From Bacteroidales bacterium (lineage in GTDB: Bacteria; Bacteroidota; Bacteroidia; Bacteroidales; Muribaculaceae): a stretch of 64,000 bases of DNA. The translations under genes and the position numbers were made by a program. The stretch is from contig JAAVFL010000009.1 in assembly GCA_014800795.1 (NCBI GenBank), positions 1 through 64,000 on the forward strand. The letters are read 5' to 3'. Positions 29,970-39,049 of this stretch are shown here, in pieces. Each line of letters begins with the position of its first letter. Position 1 is the first letter of the stretch. The notes below the pieces were generated by a model. That model was not told the origin of the DNA. It ran no database searches and was given only the letters and a program-made list of their open reading frames with translations.

Positions 29970-30617
29970 ATGCGGCTACTGCCGGCACTTCTTATGGTGC
30001 TGGCGACTGCAATATGCACCATAGCATGCAGCGAAGACAAGCGGGAGACCATCTCGATATCAGCCGACCCGGAGACATTCCCTACCATGCGCACCACTAA
30101 TGTCTCCACCGTAATATCAGACTCAGGCTACACACGATATCACATCACCACCCCCCTTTGGCTCATGTTCGAGGAAGCCACAGAGCCTCACTGGAACTTT
30201 CCGGAAGGGATGTTCATCGTCAAGCTCGACAACGACATGAAAGAGGACGGCACATTCACCTCCGATACCGCCACATTTTTCAGCAACAAGAAGCTATGGC
30301 AATTCGACCGGAACGTGCGCATGCGCAACGTTGACGGCGACCGCTTTCTAACCCAACAGCTTTTCTGGGATCAGAACGCCCATAAAGTCTACTCCGACTC
30401 CTTCATCCACATCGAGCGCTCCGACCGCATAATTGAAGGCTACGGATTCGAATCGAACGAAAACATGACCACATACACCGTGCGACGCCCGTCGGCCATT
30501 CTACCCACCGCAGGTTTCACACGCGCGAGAACCGACGGACCGGGCGCCCCCAGGGCTGACACAATACAGCCGCCACAGCCTACCGCAACCGCCCCTACCG
30601 ACTCCATTAAAGAATAA
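29970..30617 (+). CDS. lptC: LptC-like lipopolysaccharide export lipoprotein
   Basis: 215 residues from the ATG at 29970. The preceding in-frame 34 residues are not hydrophobic and lack a signal peptide. Start MRLLPALLMVLATAICTIAC with a lipobox at Cys20. The body shows LptC repeats (VISDSGYTRYHITTPLW, GTFTSDTATFFSNKKLWQFD, VRMRNVDGDRFLTQQLFWDQ), which form the periplasmic bridge for LPS. The last 35 residues are Pro-rich. The gap 29787-29969 holds nothing recognised. Confidence 0.85.
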   Translation: MRLLPALLMVLATAICTIACSEDKRETISISADPETFPTMRTTNVSTVISDSGYTRYHITTPLWLMFEEATEPHWNFPEGMFIVKLDNDMKEDGTFTSDTATFFSNKKLWQFDRNVRMRNVDGDRFLTQQLFWDQNAHKVYSDSFIHIERSDRIIEGYGFESNENMTTYTVRRPSAILPTAGFTRARTDGPGAPRADTIQPPQPTATAPTDSIKE

Positions 30618-30631
30618 CCACATTACAACCC

Positions 30632-31906
30632 ATGACCCTCTGGATCGCTGTAACAATCGTATCGCTCCTCTTCTCCGCTCTTTTCTCTGGCATTGAGATA
30701 GCATATGTCACCTCCGATCGTGTCCGTGTCGAACTCGATGTGCAGAAAGGAGGACTCTCCGGGCGTCTGCTCAATCTCTTCTTCTCACATTCCGATTTTT
30801 TCATCACTACCATTCTTGTTGGCAACAACATCATGCTCGTCATCTACGGCATGGGAGCCGCAAAAATGATAGAACCTTGGCTTGAAACCATATGGCCGAA
30901 TCAGGCGTTCATACTCATCGCACAGACACTCATATCCACCGGCATAATACTCATCACAGGCGAGTTCATCCCAAAATCCATATTCCGCATCAACCCCAAC
31001 CGGTCCCTACGTCTGGTTGCGCCCCTGACCGGCCTCATATACTGCATTCTCTACCCCATATCACTCTTCACAACATGGTTATCAAAACTAATAATGCGCG
31101 TGGCCGGGGTAAAGGATACAAATACCAAAATCGGAACATTGTCGCTCGGCGACCTCAATGAATACCTCGAACAGACCATCGACGAAACCACTGAGGAGAA
31201 AAAAGAGGTGGAAAATGAAGTGAAGATATTCCACAATGCCCTCGACTTCTCAAGCATACACCTGCGCGACTGCATGACACCGCGAAATGAAATAGTGGCC
31301 GTCGACATCGACGACACCACCCGTCCTCAACTAAGCGCACTCTTCACCGAATCGGGACGCTCAAAAATTATAGTTTACCGCGACGACATCGACAATGTAC
31401 TCGGTTACATCCACGTCAGCGAACTCTTCAGCCCCGGAAGCGACTGGAAACAACATCTCAAGGAGGTTGTCTACGCCCCTGAAACACTGCTGGCCAACAA
31501 AATGATGAGGCGCCTGCTTGCAGAAAAACGCTCCATAGCCATCATTGTCGACGAATTCGGAGGCACATCCGGCATGGTGACTCTCGAAGACCTCATGGAG
31601 GAAATTTGCGGCGATATTCAGGACGAACACGACAAAGTGAGCCTCGTAGAGCGAGAGATCGCTCCCGGAATATATGAATTCTCAGGTAGAGCGGAAATCG
31701 AGTATCTTAACGACAAATACCATCTCGACATCCCCGAAGAAGATGAATACCAGACTCTCGCAGGATATATTCTCTACTCCACCGGACAGATTCCGGCAAA
31801 GGGAACAATCCTCGAACTGGAAAATCTCAGGATGGAAATCATAGAGAAATCGGCGAACCGCCTCGAACTCATCAGAGTCACCCCCATTCCATCGTCTGAG
31901 GAATAA
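30632..31906 (+). CDS. CorC/HlyC family CNNM-CBS protein (GldE-like)
   Basis: 424 residues. N-terminal DUF21/CNNM membrane domain (about 1-185, several helices, GNNIMLVIYGMGAAKMI and GEFIPKSIFRIN), a CBS pair (about 205-330; DCMTPRNEIVAVDIDDT and VDEFGGTSGMVTLEDLMEEI), and a C-terminal CorC_HlyC domain. It is thought to handle divalent cations. Homologues called GldE occur in gliding Bacteroidetes, but gut relatives do not glide. It is 14 nt after lptC; a weak hairpin near 31946 may terminate it. Confidence 0.88.
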   Translation: MTLWIAVTIVSLLFSALFSGIEIAYVTSDRVRVELDVQKGGLSGRLLNLFFSHSDFFITTILVGNNIMLVIYGMGAAKMIEPWLETIWPNQAFILIAQTLISTGIILITGEFIPKSIFRINPNRSLRLVAPLTGLIYCILYPISLFTTWLSKLIMRVAGVKDTNTKIGTLSLGDLNEYLEQTIDETTEEKKEVENEVKIFHNALDFSSIHLRDCMTPRNEIVAVDIDDTTRPQLSALFTESGRSKIIVYRDDIDNVLGYIHVSELFSPGSDWKQHLKEVVYAPETLLANKMMRRLLAEKRSIAIIVDEFGGTSGMVTLEDLMEEICGDIQDEHDKVSLVEREIAPGIYEFSGRAEIEYLNDKYHLDIPEEDEYQTLAGYILYSTGQIPAKGTILELENLRMEIIEKSANRLELIRVTPIPSSEE

Positions 31907-31987
31907 ATTTCCGCACCTATAACTCACTGACTATAAAACAATAGCCGGATAGCGTCCGCAATTTTTCAAAAAAAACTGCAAAAATAT

Positions 31988-32018
31988 TTGGTAAACTCAA
32001 AAAAGAAGCCTAACTTTG
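31988..32018 (+). promoter_or_regulatory. Promoter of tRNA-Asp
   Basis: TTG (31988-31990), a 20-nt spacer and TAACTTTG (32011-32018) form the full Bacteroidetes consensus. A transcript would begin near 32025, about 78 nt before the mature tRNA. Confidence 0.75.
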
Positions 32019-32102
32019 CAACCGCAAACGAGAGGGAAACCGATTGCTCAAGAGCGAGAACAACGATCGGAGAACGGAACTCAGAGTTTACCACCATATC
32101 CT

Positions 32103-32176
32103 GGTGCGGTAGTTCAGCTGGTTAGAATGCCGGCCTGTCACGCCGGAGGTCGCGAGTTCGAGTCTCGTCCGCACCG
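32103..32176 (+). tRNA. tRNA-Asp (anticodon GTC)
   Basis: Complete cloverleaf: acceptor GGTGCGG with CCGCACC, D-stem GTTC/GAAT, anticodon stem CCGGC/GCCGG with loop CTGTCAC (anticodon 32137-32139), and T-arm GCGAG TTCGAGT CTCGT. Discriminator G; the CCA end is not encoded. It is an isolated single tRNA with its own promoter and terminator. Confidence 0.97.
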
Positions 32177-32190
32177 CAGGAGAGAGAGGA

Positions 32191-32238
32191 GAATGAGTAA
32201 TTTGAAATCTTCGGATTTCTATTACTCATTCTTTTTTT
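32191..32238 (+). terminator. Terminator after tRNA-Asp
   Basis: gaatgagtaat (32191-32201) pairs with attactcattc (32221-32231); an inner stem gaaatc/gatttc is closed by a TTCG tetraloop. It is followed by a run of seven T. A canonical intrinsic terminator. Confidence 0.9.
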
Positions 32239-32248
32239 GTCACAACGC

Positions 32249-32295
32249 AAATAATTGCTGCCCAACTCCATCGTGGAGCCGGGCAGCAATTATTT
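32249..32295. terminator. Second, nested hairpin serving the minus-strand hydrolase
   Basis: aaataattgctgccc (32249-32263) pairs perfectly with its complement (32281-32295); inside, ctcca and tggag form a second stem. It lies 18 nt beyond the hydrolase stop on the minus strand and may work in both directions. Confidence 0.75.
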
Positions 32296-32313
32296 CTTAT
32301 GATACTTCCATTG

Positions 32314-33324
32314 CTAATTTTTCTCCAGCCAGCTGAAGATCTTCGCATATAGAGCCGTGCGCACGGCGGGAGCCGACAGCACGAGGTCGTGCAGACCACC
32401 ATACACCTTCACGCAAGTCACACGAGGCCCAAGCATACTCCCGTAGCGGCGTATATCGGCAGGATCAAGCACTCCGTCCCCCTCATTATGTTCGGGCATC
32501 CACTCTTTCCCCTCGACCTTCTTCGCGGAATACATCAGCAGAACAGGCACATTGATACGCGCTTTCCCATCGCGAAGCGCCTTCTGCGCCATATCAATCG
32601 CCCGCACCCAGCCAGCCGTAACATCCGGTGAATGCATCAGCTTCCAATCCGTGCGATACTTCCACTCACCGTGATAATCTGCCAGCAAACTCTCGGCATA
32701 GGCTGTGGAACCGCTCTGCTTTACAGGAGTATTCGGGAATATACCACCCCACCATGCCACTATCGGCACAATATGCTCCATCCAGCCAAGGTTCCAATCG
32801 AGGAACGGACTGTTGAGTATAAGCGATCTCACATCCGGACGATTGTTCCTGGCCAGAAAGTACGCCGATATCAACCCGCCGGTAGAGTGCCCCATAAGCG
32901 TTATGTCATGAACACCACTTGCCCCTATCACAACCAGCGCCGAGTCCAGATCCGGGAAATATTCGTCAAGCGAACGACACTCGAACATACGCTGTCCCTG
33001 CAGAATCGAGCGTCCGTACTTCCGCAGATCTACAGCATAGAAATCATATCCGTGATCTACAAATTCATTGCCCATCTCCCCCTGAAAGAAATAATCGTTG
33101 AAACCATGCACATACAACACCGCCTTCCTGTCCTGAATCGTATCGGGAGCCAGTTTGCGGATTATGGTAGACACGACACGCCCCGAGTAATCGCTCCCCT
33201 GCTCCACCCTGCGGCTTTCGTAACCGTCGCCGAGTATATCGGGCTGCCATTTCACCTGCGCCGAAGAAACAAGCGCTACAGCGGCGCACAACAGCGCCAG
33301 AAACATCCTTCTCGTATTTCTCAT
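32314..33324 (-). CDS. Secreted alpha/beta hydrolase (S33/Hydrolase_4-like)
   Basis: 336 residues. Signal peptide of about 22 residues ending in SSAQ. The hydrolase core has AVLYVHGFNDYFFQGEMG with the oxyanion region, nucleophile elbow GHSTGGLISAYFLA, and VYGGLHDLVLS holding the catalytic His. The catalytic Asp is probably in the region with MYSAKKVEGKE to GVLDPADIRR. A lysophospholipase/monoacylglycerol-lipase-like activity is possible; the substrate is unknown. It lies between two hairpin terminators. Confidence 0.88.
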   Translation of the reverse strand: MRNTRRMFLALLCAAVALVSSAQVKWQPDILGDGYESRRVEQGSDYSGRVVSTIIRKLAPDTIQDRKAVLYVHGFNDYFFQGEMGNEFVDHGYDFYAVDLRKYGRSILQGQRMFECRSLDEYFPDLDSALVVIGASGVHDITLMGHSTGGLISAYFLARNNRPDVRSLILNSPFLDWNLGWMEHIVPIVAWWGGIFPNTPVKQSGSTAYAESLLADYHGEWKYRTDWKLMHSPDVTAGWVRAIDMAQKALRDGKARINVPVLLMYSAKKVEGKEWMPEHNEGDGVLDPADIRRYGSMLGPRVTCVKVYGGLHDLVLSAPAVRTALYAKIFSWLEKN

Positions 33325-33356
33325 AAATATAATGATGATGAATTAACAAACTGCTT

Positions 33357-33391
33357 CAAAAACAAAACCCCTGCGGGGAGGGGTTTGTTTT
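33357..33391 (-). terminator. Terminator between HAD gene and hydrolase gene
   Basis: Stem aaaacaaaacccct and aggggtttgtttt with one bulged A and a short GC loop. It lies about 26 nt after the HAD stop and before the hydrolase start, both on the minus strand, and has a T-rich 3' arm. Confidence 0.8.
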
Positions 33392-33416
33392 CAATTCATA
33401 TAAATATTTTTCAAAA

Positions 33417-34019
33417 TCAAGGAATCAGATCCGCGAATTCCGATCCGGTTGCCACATGCACCGACTTGAATCCGAGCTTTGAAGCGGCCTCACAGTTCGC
33501 CACCGAATCGTCGAAAAACACTGTCTCCCCGGGCTTTATTCCGAACCGTTCGCAGCAGAGCCTGAATATCGCAGGATCGGGCTTGCACACACCGGCATCA
33601 AACGATGTCACCACACCATCGAAATAGGTGTTGACATCACCACCCTCCTGCGCGAAAGCATCCCTGAGACTGCTTTCCCACATGATAGGATTCGTGTTTG
33701 ATATCACATACAGCTTCTTCCCCTCCGCACGCATCCGTTTCAACGCCTCAAGGCGGCGACGCGGTATACCGGTTATAAATGCATTGAATGCCTCGTCGAT
33801 CTGCGCGTCAGTAATATCCCGGGGGATATGCCGACGTATCTCGGCGCGAAACTCTTCGGGCGTAACCTTCCCCTCCTCCAGAGCGAGAAACACACCCTTC
33901 TGACCGTAATCACCCAGATAGTCGCCTATATCCTCGAAACCGAGCTTCCGAAAAGCTTCCACACAATTTTCCCTGCGGATATCCACTATCACACCACCGA
34001 GATCAAACAGATAATTCAT
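33417..34019 (-). CDS. HAD-IA phosphatase, YihX-like
   Basis: 200 residues from the ATG at 34019 (MNYLFDLGGVIVDIRRENCV). The upstream 16 residues come from a tandem repeat and are not conserved-looking. HAD motifs: FDLGGVIVD (nucleophile Asp), VISNTNPIMWESS (motif II), CKPDPAIFRL with the Lys (motif III) and FFDDSVANCEAASKLGF (motif IV). The layout is that of YihX, an alpha-D-glucose-1-phosphate phosphatase; the actual substrate is not proven. It follows korB closely. Confidence 0.88.
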   Translation of the reverse strand: MNYLFDLGGVIVDIRRENCVEAFRKLGFEDIGDYLGDYGQKGVFLALEEGKVTPEEFRAEIRRHIPRDITDAQIDEAFNAFITGIPRRRLEALKRMRAEGKKLYVISNTNPIMWESSLRDAFAQEGGDVNTYFDGVVTSFDAGVCKPDPAIFRLCCERFGIKPGETVFFDDSVANCEAASKLGFKSVHVATGSEFADLIP

Positions 34020-34020
34020 C

Positions 34021-34055
34021 CTTAATCCGATATTAATCCTTAATCCGATATTTAT
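34021..34055. repeat. 18-bp tandem duplication between korB and the HAD gene
   Basis: The unit cttaatccgatattaatc is followed at once by cttaatccgatatttatt, identical over the first 15 bases. It lies between the korB stop and the HAD ATG. If read through, it would encode the repeated peptide INIGLR. A recent slippage product is the simplest explanation. Confidence 0.7.
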
Positions 34056-35053
34056 TTCACTTCCCAAGTATCACCGGCGAGAATCAGATCGCGCAGCGAA
34101 GTGAAACCTTTGCGGGAACGCACTTCGCTTACCTGACGGCTTACCTCCTCGTCATATGCCGGAGCCTCCACTTCACGGATAACCCCTATGGCAAGGGGCA
34201 GTGATCTGCCATCCATCATCGCCAGCTGCTGATGAAGGAAATTCGAGGGAGTGTGTGCATCGTGAACAAGTACATCATCGACCGTATAACCGTCTTCACC
34301 TACTCTGACAGCCTTGAGCAGGAAACCGTCCTGCACCAGCCCGCGGTCACCATCCTTGCCGAAAAGCATCTTCTCGCCATGGCGCAGATGGATAGTGCGG
34401 TCGGCACGCACCTCGCGGTCAGTAATCTCCGAATGTATGCCGTTGTTGAATATCATACAGTTCTGAAGCACTTCAACAACAGAAGCACCTTTATGGCGCG
34501 CGGCGGCAAGCATCACTTCCTGCGAAGTCGCGAGATCTACATCAATAGTGCGTGCGAAGAAATTACCGCGCGCACCGAATACGAGTTCTGCCGGAATAAA
34601 CGGATCCTCCGTTGTCCCGTAAGGGGATGACTTCGATACAAACCCACGGTCGCATGTCGGGGAATACTGCCCTTTTGTAAGACCGTATATCTTATTGTTG
34701 AGAAGCAACATGTTTATATCCACATTGCGGCGCACAGCATGAATGAAATGGTTGCCGCCGATAGCAAGCCCGTCGCCATCGCCCGAAATCTGCCATACCG
34801 TCATAGCCGGATTAGCGACCTTGAAACCGGTAGCCACGGCCGCGCCACGACCGTGAATCGTGTGGAAGCCATATGTATTCATGTAATATGGCAAGCGCGA
34901 CGAGCAACCGATTCCCGATATCACAGCTGTCATATCAGGAGCCACACCCAGAGCAGCCATTGCTTTATGAAGTGAGTTCAGGACAGCGTGATCGCCACAA
35001 CCCGCACACCAGCGCACCGGCTGGTCGCTCTTGAAATCCTTTGGGGTAAACAT
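34052..35053 (-). CDS. korB: 2-oxoacid:ferredoxin oxidoreductase beta subunit (KorB-like)
   Basis: 333 residues. TPP-binding subunit; oxidises probably 2-oxoglutarate to succinyl-CoA with ferredoxin as acceptor. RWCAGCGDHAVLNSLHKAM begins the fold, GRGAAVATGFKVANPAM and the TPP motif SGDGDGLAIGGNHFIHAVRR to NNKIYGLTKGQYSPT are clear. It follows korA by 17 nt. The Kor assignment over other 2-oxoacids rests on the fused form of the partner and is probable, not certain. Confidence 0.9.
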   Translation of the reverse strand: MFTPKDFKSDQPVRWCAGCGDHAVLNSLHKAMAALGVAPDMTAVISGIGCSSRLPYYMNTYGFHTIHGRGAAVATGFKVANPAMTVWQISGDGDGLAIGGNHFIHAVRRNVDINMLLLNNKIYGLTKGQYSPTCDRGFVSKSSPYGTTEDPFIPAELVFGARGNFFARTIDVDLATSQEVMLAAARHKGASVVEVLQNCMIFNNGIHSEITDREVRADRTIHLRHGEKMLFGKDGDRGLVQDGFLLKAVRVGEDGYTVDDVLVHDAHTPSNFLHQQLAMMDGRSLPLAIGVIREVEAPAYDEEVSRQVSEVRSRKGFTSLRDLILAGDTWEVK

Positions 35054-35070
35054 ATATGATGAAATATGTG

Positions 35071-36930
35071 TCAGTTCTGTTTTTTGATTCGGTCAACTAT
35101 CTCTGATACCATGAAGGGCTGTCCCTCTATCTTATTGATACGCTCTATGCGTACATCCGGGAAACGGCTCTGAAGGTAATCGGCGAACTGGCCTGTATTC
35201 AATTCGGCTACTACCACCCGCCTGTAGCGGCGTAGAATCTCACCCGTATTGGCAGGAAGCGGCTGAATATAGCGGAACTGGGCAAGCGCTACAGGATAGC
35301 CATCGCGGTTCAGTTCCTCGGCTGCCGTATAAAGATGGCCGAAAGTGCCGCCCCACCCTACCAGAAGCGTATCAGCATCCGGCGAATCGCACAGAACCTC
35401 CTGCAGGGGAATATCGTCGGCAACACGCGCCACTTTCTCACGGCGCGTCTCGATCATGCGGGCATGGTTTGCCGGATCGTTGGATATGGCACCCGTATCG
35501 AAATTCTTCTCAAGACCGCCGATACGATGGGTGATACCGTCTTCCGTCCCGGGAAGCGCCCAATAGCGCGCCAGTGTATCTGCATCGCGCATATATGGCT
35601 GCCACGCTTGGCGACATTCAGCCGGAATCACAGGCACCTTGATTTCCGGATATTCATCAGCTTCGGGTATCCGCCAAGCCGACGAACCGTTGCCGATGAA
35701 CGCATCCGACAACAGTATCACAGGCGTCATATGCTCGATAGCGATACGCGATGCCTCGAAAGCCATGTCGAAACACATTGTCGGGCTTGTAGCCGCCACA
35801 ACTACCAGCGGACACTCTCCGTTACGCCCGTAAAGCGCCTGATTGAGGTCGGTCTGTTCGGTTTTGGTCGGCAGACCGGTAGATGGGCCGCCGCGCTGCA
35901 CGTCGATCACCACCAACGGCAGTTCCGCCATCACTGCCAGACCCAACGCTTCTCCCTTCAGCGCCAGACCGGGGCCTGAGGTAGACGTCACACCAAGCGA
36001 GCCGGCGAACGACGCACCGATAGCCGAACATATGCCGGCAATCTCATCCTCCATCTGACAGGCTTTCACACCGAGATCCTTACGCTTTGCAAGCTCATGA
36101 AGAATATCTGTTGCCGGAGTTATGGGATAGCTCCCCAGAAAAAGCGGCCGGCCCGACTTTTCCGAAGCCATTATCAGCCCCCAGGCCGTTGCCTCATTAC
36201 CCTTTATATCAGTATAAATCCCGGGGCGGATCTCGTCGGTGGCTATGGAATATGTTGATACCGACGCATGTATGTTATGACCGTAGTCGTAGCCGGCCAG
36301 GAGAACTTTCGCATTCGCCTCGTAAACCGCCGGTTTTTTAGCGAACTTCTCGCGCAGCATACGGAGGGTGCTTTCGAGCGGACGGTCGAACAGCCAGCAT
36401 AGCAGACCGAGTGTGAAGATATTGCGGCATTTCAGAACTGCCTTCACATCCATCCCCGAATCGGCCAGAGCTTCCTTTGTAAGTGTTGTCACCGGAACCT
36501 CCACCACCTGAGCCGTGATGCCCAGCTCGCGGATAGGATCGTCGGTAGTGAAAGCGGCCTTTTTCAGGCCATCCTCCTTGAAAGAGTCTATATCCAAGAT
36601 AATTATGCCACCGCGGTTCAGAAATTTGTAGCTCTGCTTGAGAGCGGCGGGATTCATAGCCACAAGCACATCGCATTTGTCGCCCGGAGTATGAACGCCC
36701 GATCCTACACTCACCTGAAAGCCACTTACCCCACCGAGCGACCCCTGTGGGGCACGGATTTCGGCAGGATAGTCGGGAAAAGTCGACACCGAATTGCCAA
36801 GCCCGGCCGATACGTTGGTAAAAAGATTTCCGGCAAGCTGCATGCCGTCACCGGAATCACCGGAAAAACGCACGGCTACCTTCGACATTTCGCGCACGCG
36901 CGAAGAGTTACTATTGGTTGTGTTATCCAT
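35071..36930 (-). CDS. korA: 2-oxoacid:ferredoxin oxidoreductase alpha subunit, gamma-alpha fusion (KorA-like)
   Basis: 619 residues. The gamma-type domain covers about 1-200 (VAVRFSGDSGDGMQLAGNLF), then the alpha core (GNEATAWGLIMASEKSGRPL, QMEDEIAGICSAIGASFAGS, TSTSGPGLALKGEALGLAVM, DVQRGGPSTGLPTKTEQTDL) and a C-terminal domain with RRVVVAELNTGQFADYLQSR. This architecture is usual for KorA in Bacteroidetes. Its promoter-like box is at 36961-36968. Confidence 0.92.
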   Translation of the reverse strand: MDNTTNSNSSRVREMSKVAVRFSGDSGDGMQLAGNLFTNVSAGLGNSVSTFPDYPAEIRAPQGSLGGVSGFQVSVGSGVHTPGDKCDVLVAMNPAALKQSYKFLNRGGIIILDIDSFKEDGLKKAAFTTDDPIRELGITAQVVEVPVTTLTKEALADSGMDVKAVLKCRNIFTLGLLCWLFDRPLESTLRMLREKFAKKPAVYEANAKVLLAGYDYGHNIHASVSTYSIATDEIRPGIYTDIKGNEATAWGLIMASEKSGRPLFLGSYPITPATDILHELAKRKDLGVKACQMEDEIAGICSAIGASFAGSLGVTSTSGPGLALKGEALGLAVMAELPLVVIDVQRGGPSTGLPTKTEQTDLNQALYGRNGECPLVVVAATSPTMCFDMAFEASRIAIEHMTPVILLSDAFIGNGSSAWRIPEADEYPEIKVPVIPAECRQAWQPYMRDADTLARYWALPGTEDGITHRIGGLEKNFDTGAISNDPANHARMIETRREKVARVADDIPLQEVLCDSPDADTLLVGWGGTFGHLYTAAEELNRDGYPVALAQFRYIQPLPANTGEILRRYRRVVVAELNTGQFADYLQSRFPDVRIERINKIEGQPFMVSEIVDRIKKQN

Positions 36931-36960
36931 GTCAGGTTAATGTTACTATGCAAGTATCGG

Positions 36961-36968
36961 CAAAGTTA
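36961..36968 (-). promoter_or_regulatory. -7 box of the korA-korB-HAD operon
   Basis: On the minus strand it reads TAACTTTG, 31 nt before the korA start. No TTG lies 20 nt upstream. Confidence 0.55.
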
Positions 36969-37009
36969 CTCAAAAAATCCATTCGCGACTCATTTTATTA
37001 TTCCGAATT

Positions 37010-37906
37010 TCACTCTGCCGTATAGTTATTGAGCGCACTGCGGAGCTGAGACGTCACCATCTCGCGCAGTTCTGGCGGAGAGATTACCGTGATCCGCGGT
37101 CCGTAGCTCAGTATTTCCGACACGAAATCAGAAGTTATACGCAATCTGTATGTAAAAATGGAGTACCTGTCCGATACCATCTCCTCCTGCGACGAATGAA
37201 GCGGAAGTGCATGAAGATACTTTGCCTGACGCAGATCCACACGCAGTTTCACCGTGCAGGGTTCGTCGTCGGTAACCATCATACCGAAAGAGTCGCGGAA
37301 ATATTCCGCAGGATCGATATCAGGCGGAGGCGTGAAGGTTTCAGGCATGTTAAGCAGATTGCTCATACGGTCGAGCGAATATGTCTTCACCTTACCGTCG
37401 CCGGTATTACGGCCGGTCACATACCATAGCTGCCTGTATATACGCAGAAAATATGGCTCCAGCACCACTCCGCGTGTAGGTTGTTCGCGGATATGCGAAT
37501 GATAGTCGAATTTTATAACGCTGTTCAGTTTCAACGCCTCGATGATGGGAGCGAGAAATTCGCGCGCGGAAGGAACATCCTCCAGCAGAATCCGCGAAGC
37601 CACCTCGCGCGAGCCTTGAAGAACATTGCTCGTCGCGAAGGAATCAAGCAACCAGTCGGACATGCGTCCCTGCTGATGATCCACGAGATAATACTCGTAT
37701 GTACTCTTGTCACACTCTATTGTGATCGAGAAAAGCTGCTCGATATTCTGGCGGTAGTTGAAAAATGTGCGTCGCGGAATTTCAAACTCTCCGTTGCTGT
37801 AAGGCGAGCGGGCCCAGCATTCGTTAAGTTCTTTACGCGATATGCGTCCGTAACGGCGTATCGTGTCGATGAGCCAGATATAGCGGTTCAGCAGATTTTT
37901 TGCCAT
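37010..37906 (-). CDS. WYL-domain transcriptional regulator
   Basis: 298 residues. N-terminal helix-turn-helix-like part (about 1-70; MAKNLLNRYIWLIDTIRRYG, RISRKELNECWARS), then a WYL sensor region (VLEPYFLRIYRQLWYVTGRN with KTYSLDRMSNLL) and a C-terminal WCX-like extension. WYL proteins often respond to nucleotides or nucleic acids. The target is unknown; neighbours are DUF1573 genes and the kor promoter. 69 nt separate it from the DUF1573 gene that precedes it. Confidence 0.88.
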   Translation of the reverse strand: MAKNLLNRYIWLIDTIRRYGRISRKELNECWARSPYSNGEFEIPRRTFFNYRQNIEQLFSITIECDKSTYEYYLVDHQQGRMSDWLLDSFATSNVLQGSREVASRILLEDVPSAREFLAPIIEALKLNSVIKFDYHSHIREQPTRGVVLEPYFLRIYRQLWYVTGRNTGDGKVKTYSLDRMSNLLNMPETFTPPPDIDPAEYFRDSFGMMVTDDEPCTVKLRVDLRQAKYLHALPLHSSQEEMVSDRYSIFTYRLRITSDFVSEILSYGPRITVISPPELREMVTSQLRSALNNYTAE

Positions 37907-37975
37907 GGCAGAATGGTAGATGATTCAAGGTTCTGTACAAAGAGAGAGATGTCGGTTGCCTTGGCTCCGGCACCT

Positions 37976-39049
37976 TTATTCAATTATTTCACCGATCGCC
38001 CTCACTATTATCAGCGACTGGTCTGGATCGTTGGTAATCACCTGTATGCGGGCACTCATCAATTCTGAAGGCAGTTCGGCAGGATCGGCTGTCACCGTAA
38101 TCTCCATAGTTTTACCCTTCTTCACCTTCCCTTCCGAGGGAGTTACGGTTATGCCGGAGTCCGTAGTGTAGGCGCGGCGCACAAACAGATCGCTCTTACC
38201 ACGGTTTTCGATTGTGAAGGTACGGCTCACACTCTCTCCCGAACGATTGATCTGACCGAAATCAAGACGCTCCGCGTCCACAGCTGCCACCGGTGCATTC
38301 TGACGCTGACCCGGTGTCAGTTTCGAAAAATCCTCTTCAAGTATAGCCGACAGATCAAGTTTCAGCGGATCTTCACCCGCTACCCCTATATATGCCGTAT
38401 CGCTTATTATTCCGTAAGGGGTGGAGGCATCAGGTGTGATTGTCAGCGTATACACTATCTGCTCTCCCGGAGGGATGCTGCCCTGCGAACCTGCTATCCT
38501 CACATACGACGGCACCCCGCTCCATTCCGGAACCACCGGTGCCTCCGACGCGTTGTAGACCTCCACAAATGCGGATTTGGCACGTCCTTTCACTACCGTT
38601 CCGAACGGAACGAGCTGTGTGCGCATCTTGAGCGGACCGGCCTGAACCGGATAGCGCGACATCAGAGTACTCTCCGATCCTATCACGACACCGTTGATCG
38701 TAAGCATTTTTCTCGGACCGGCGCCAGCACCGGCTATATCGATGCTGAGAGTCTTGCTGAAACGGCCGGGGCGGCCGGCCGGATTGAACGTCGCCATAAT
38801 ACTGCCCGTATCGCCCGGTTCGATAGGCTGTTTGGTATACGACGGTGTCGTACAGCCGCACGATACCTTTACCGCGCGAATACTTACAGGCTCACTACCT
38901 TTGTTGACAAACCTGAAATTACAGGTCACTTTACCGCCATCCTCACGAAACGCTCCGAAATCATGCTCAGTCTCAAGCCATTCAACCTGAGCAAAGGCTG
39001 TTACGGAACATACGAGCGCCGTAAACGCCGACATTATAAGCTTCTTCAT
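37976..39049 (-). CDS. Secreted protein with two or three DUF1573 domains
   Basis: 357 residues. Signal peptide (residues 1-20, ending CSVTAFA). Repeated Ig-like DUF1573 units: EWLETEHDFGAFREDGGKVT with SCGCTTPSYTKQPIEPGDTG, and later ERLDFGQINRSGESVSRTFT. The metal-like SCGCT motif occurs once. A middle segment (VEVYNASEAPVVPEW) is a diverged repeat. DUF1573 proteins are common in Bacteroidetes envelopes but have no assigned role. It overlaps the previous gene by 4 nt. Confidence 0.82.
   Translation of the reverse strand: MKKLIMSAFTALVCSVTAFAQVEWLETEHDFGAFREDGGKVTCNFRFVNKGSEPVSIRAVKVSCGCTTPSYTKQPIEPGDTGSIMATFNPAGRPGRFSKTLSIDIAGAGAGPRKMLTINGVVIGSESTLMSRYPVQAGPLKMRTQLVPFGTVVKGRAKSAFVEVYNASEAPVVPEWSGVPSYVRIAGSQGSIPPGEQIVYTLTITPDASTPYGIISDTAYIGVAGEDPLKLDLSAILEEDFSKLTPGQRQNAPVAAVDAERLDFGQINRSGESVSRTFTIENRGKSDLFVRRAYTTDSGITVTPSEGKVKKGKTMEITVTADPAELPSELMSARIQVITNDPDQSLIIVRAIGEIIE

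Noticed and set aside
32103-32176. tRNA-Asp as an integration site for a mobile element
   Set aside because: No integrase, no duplicated tRNA end, and ordinary genes on both sides.
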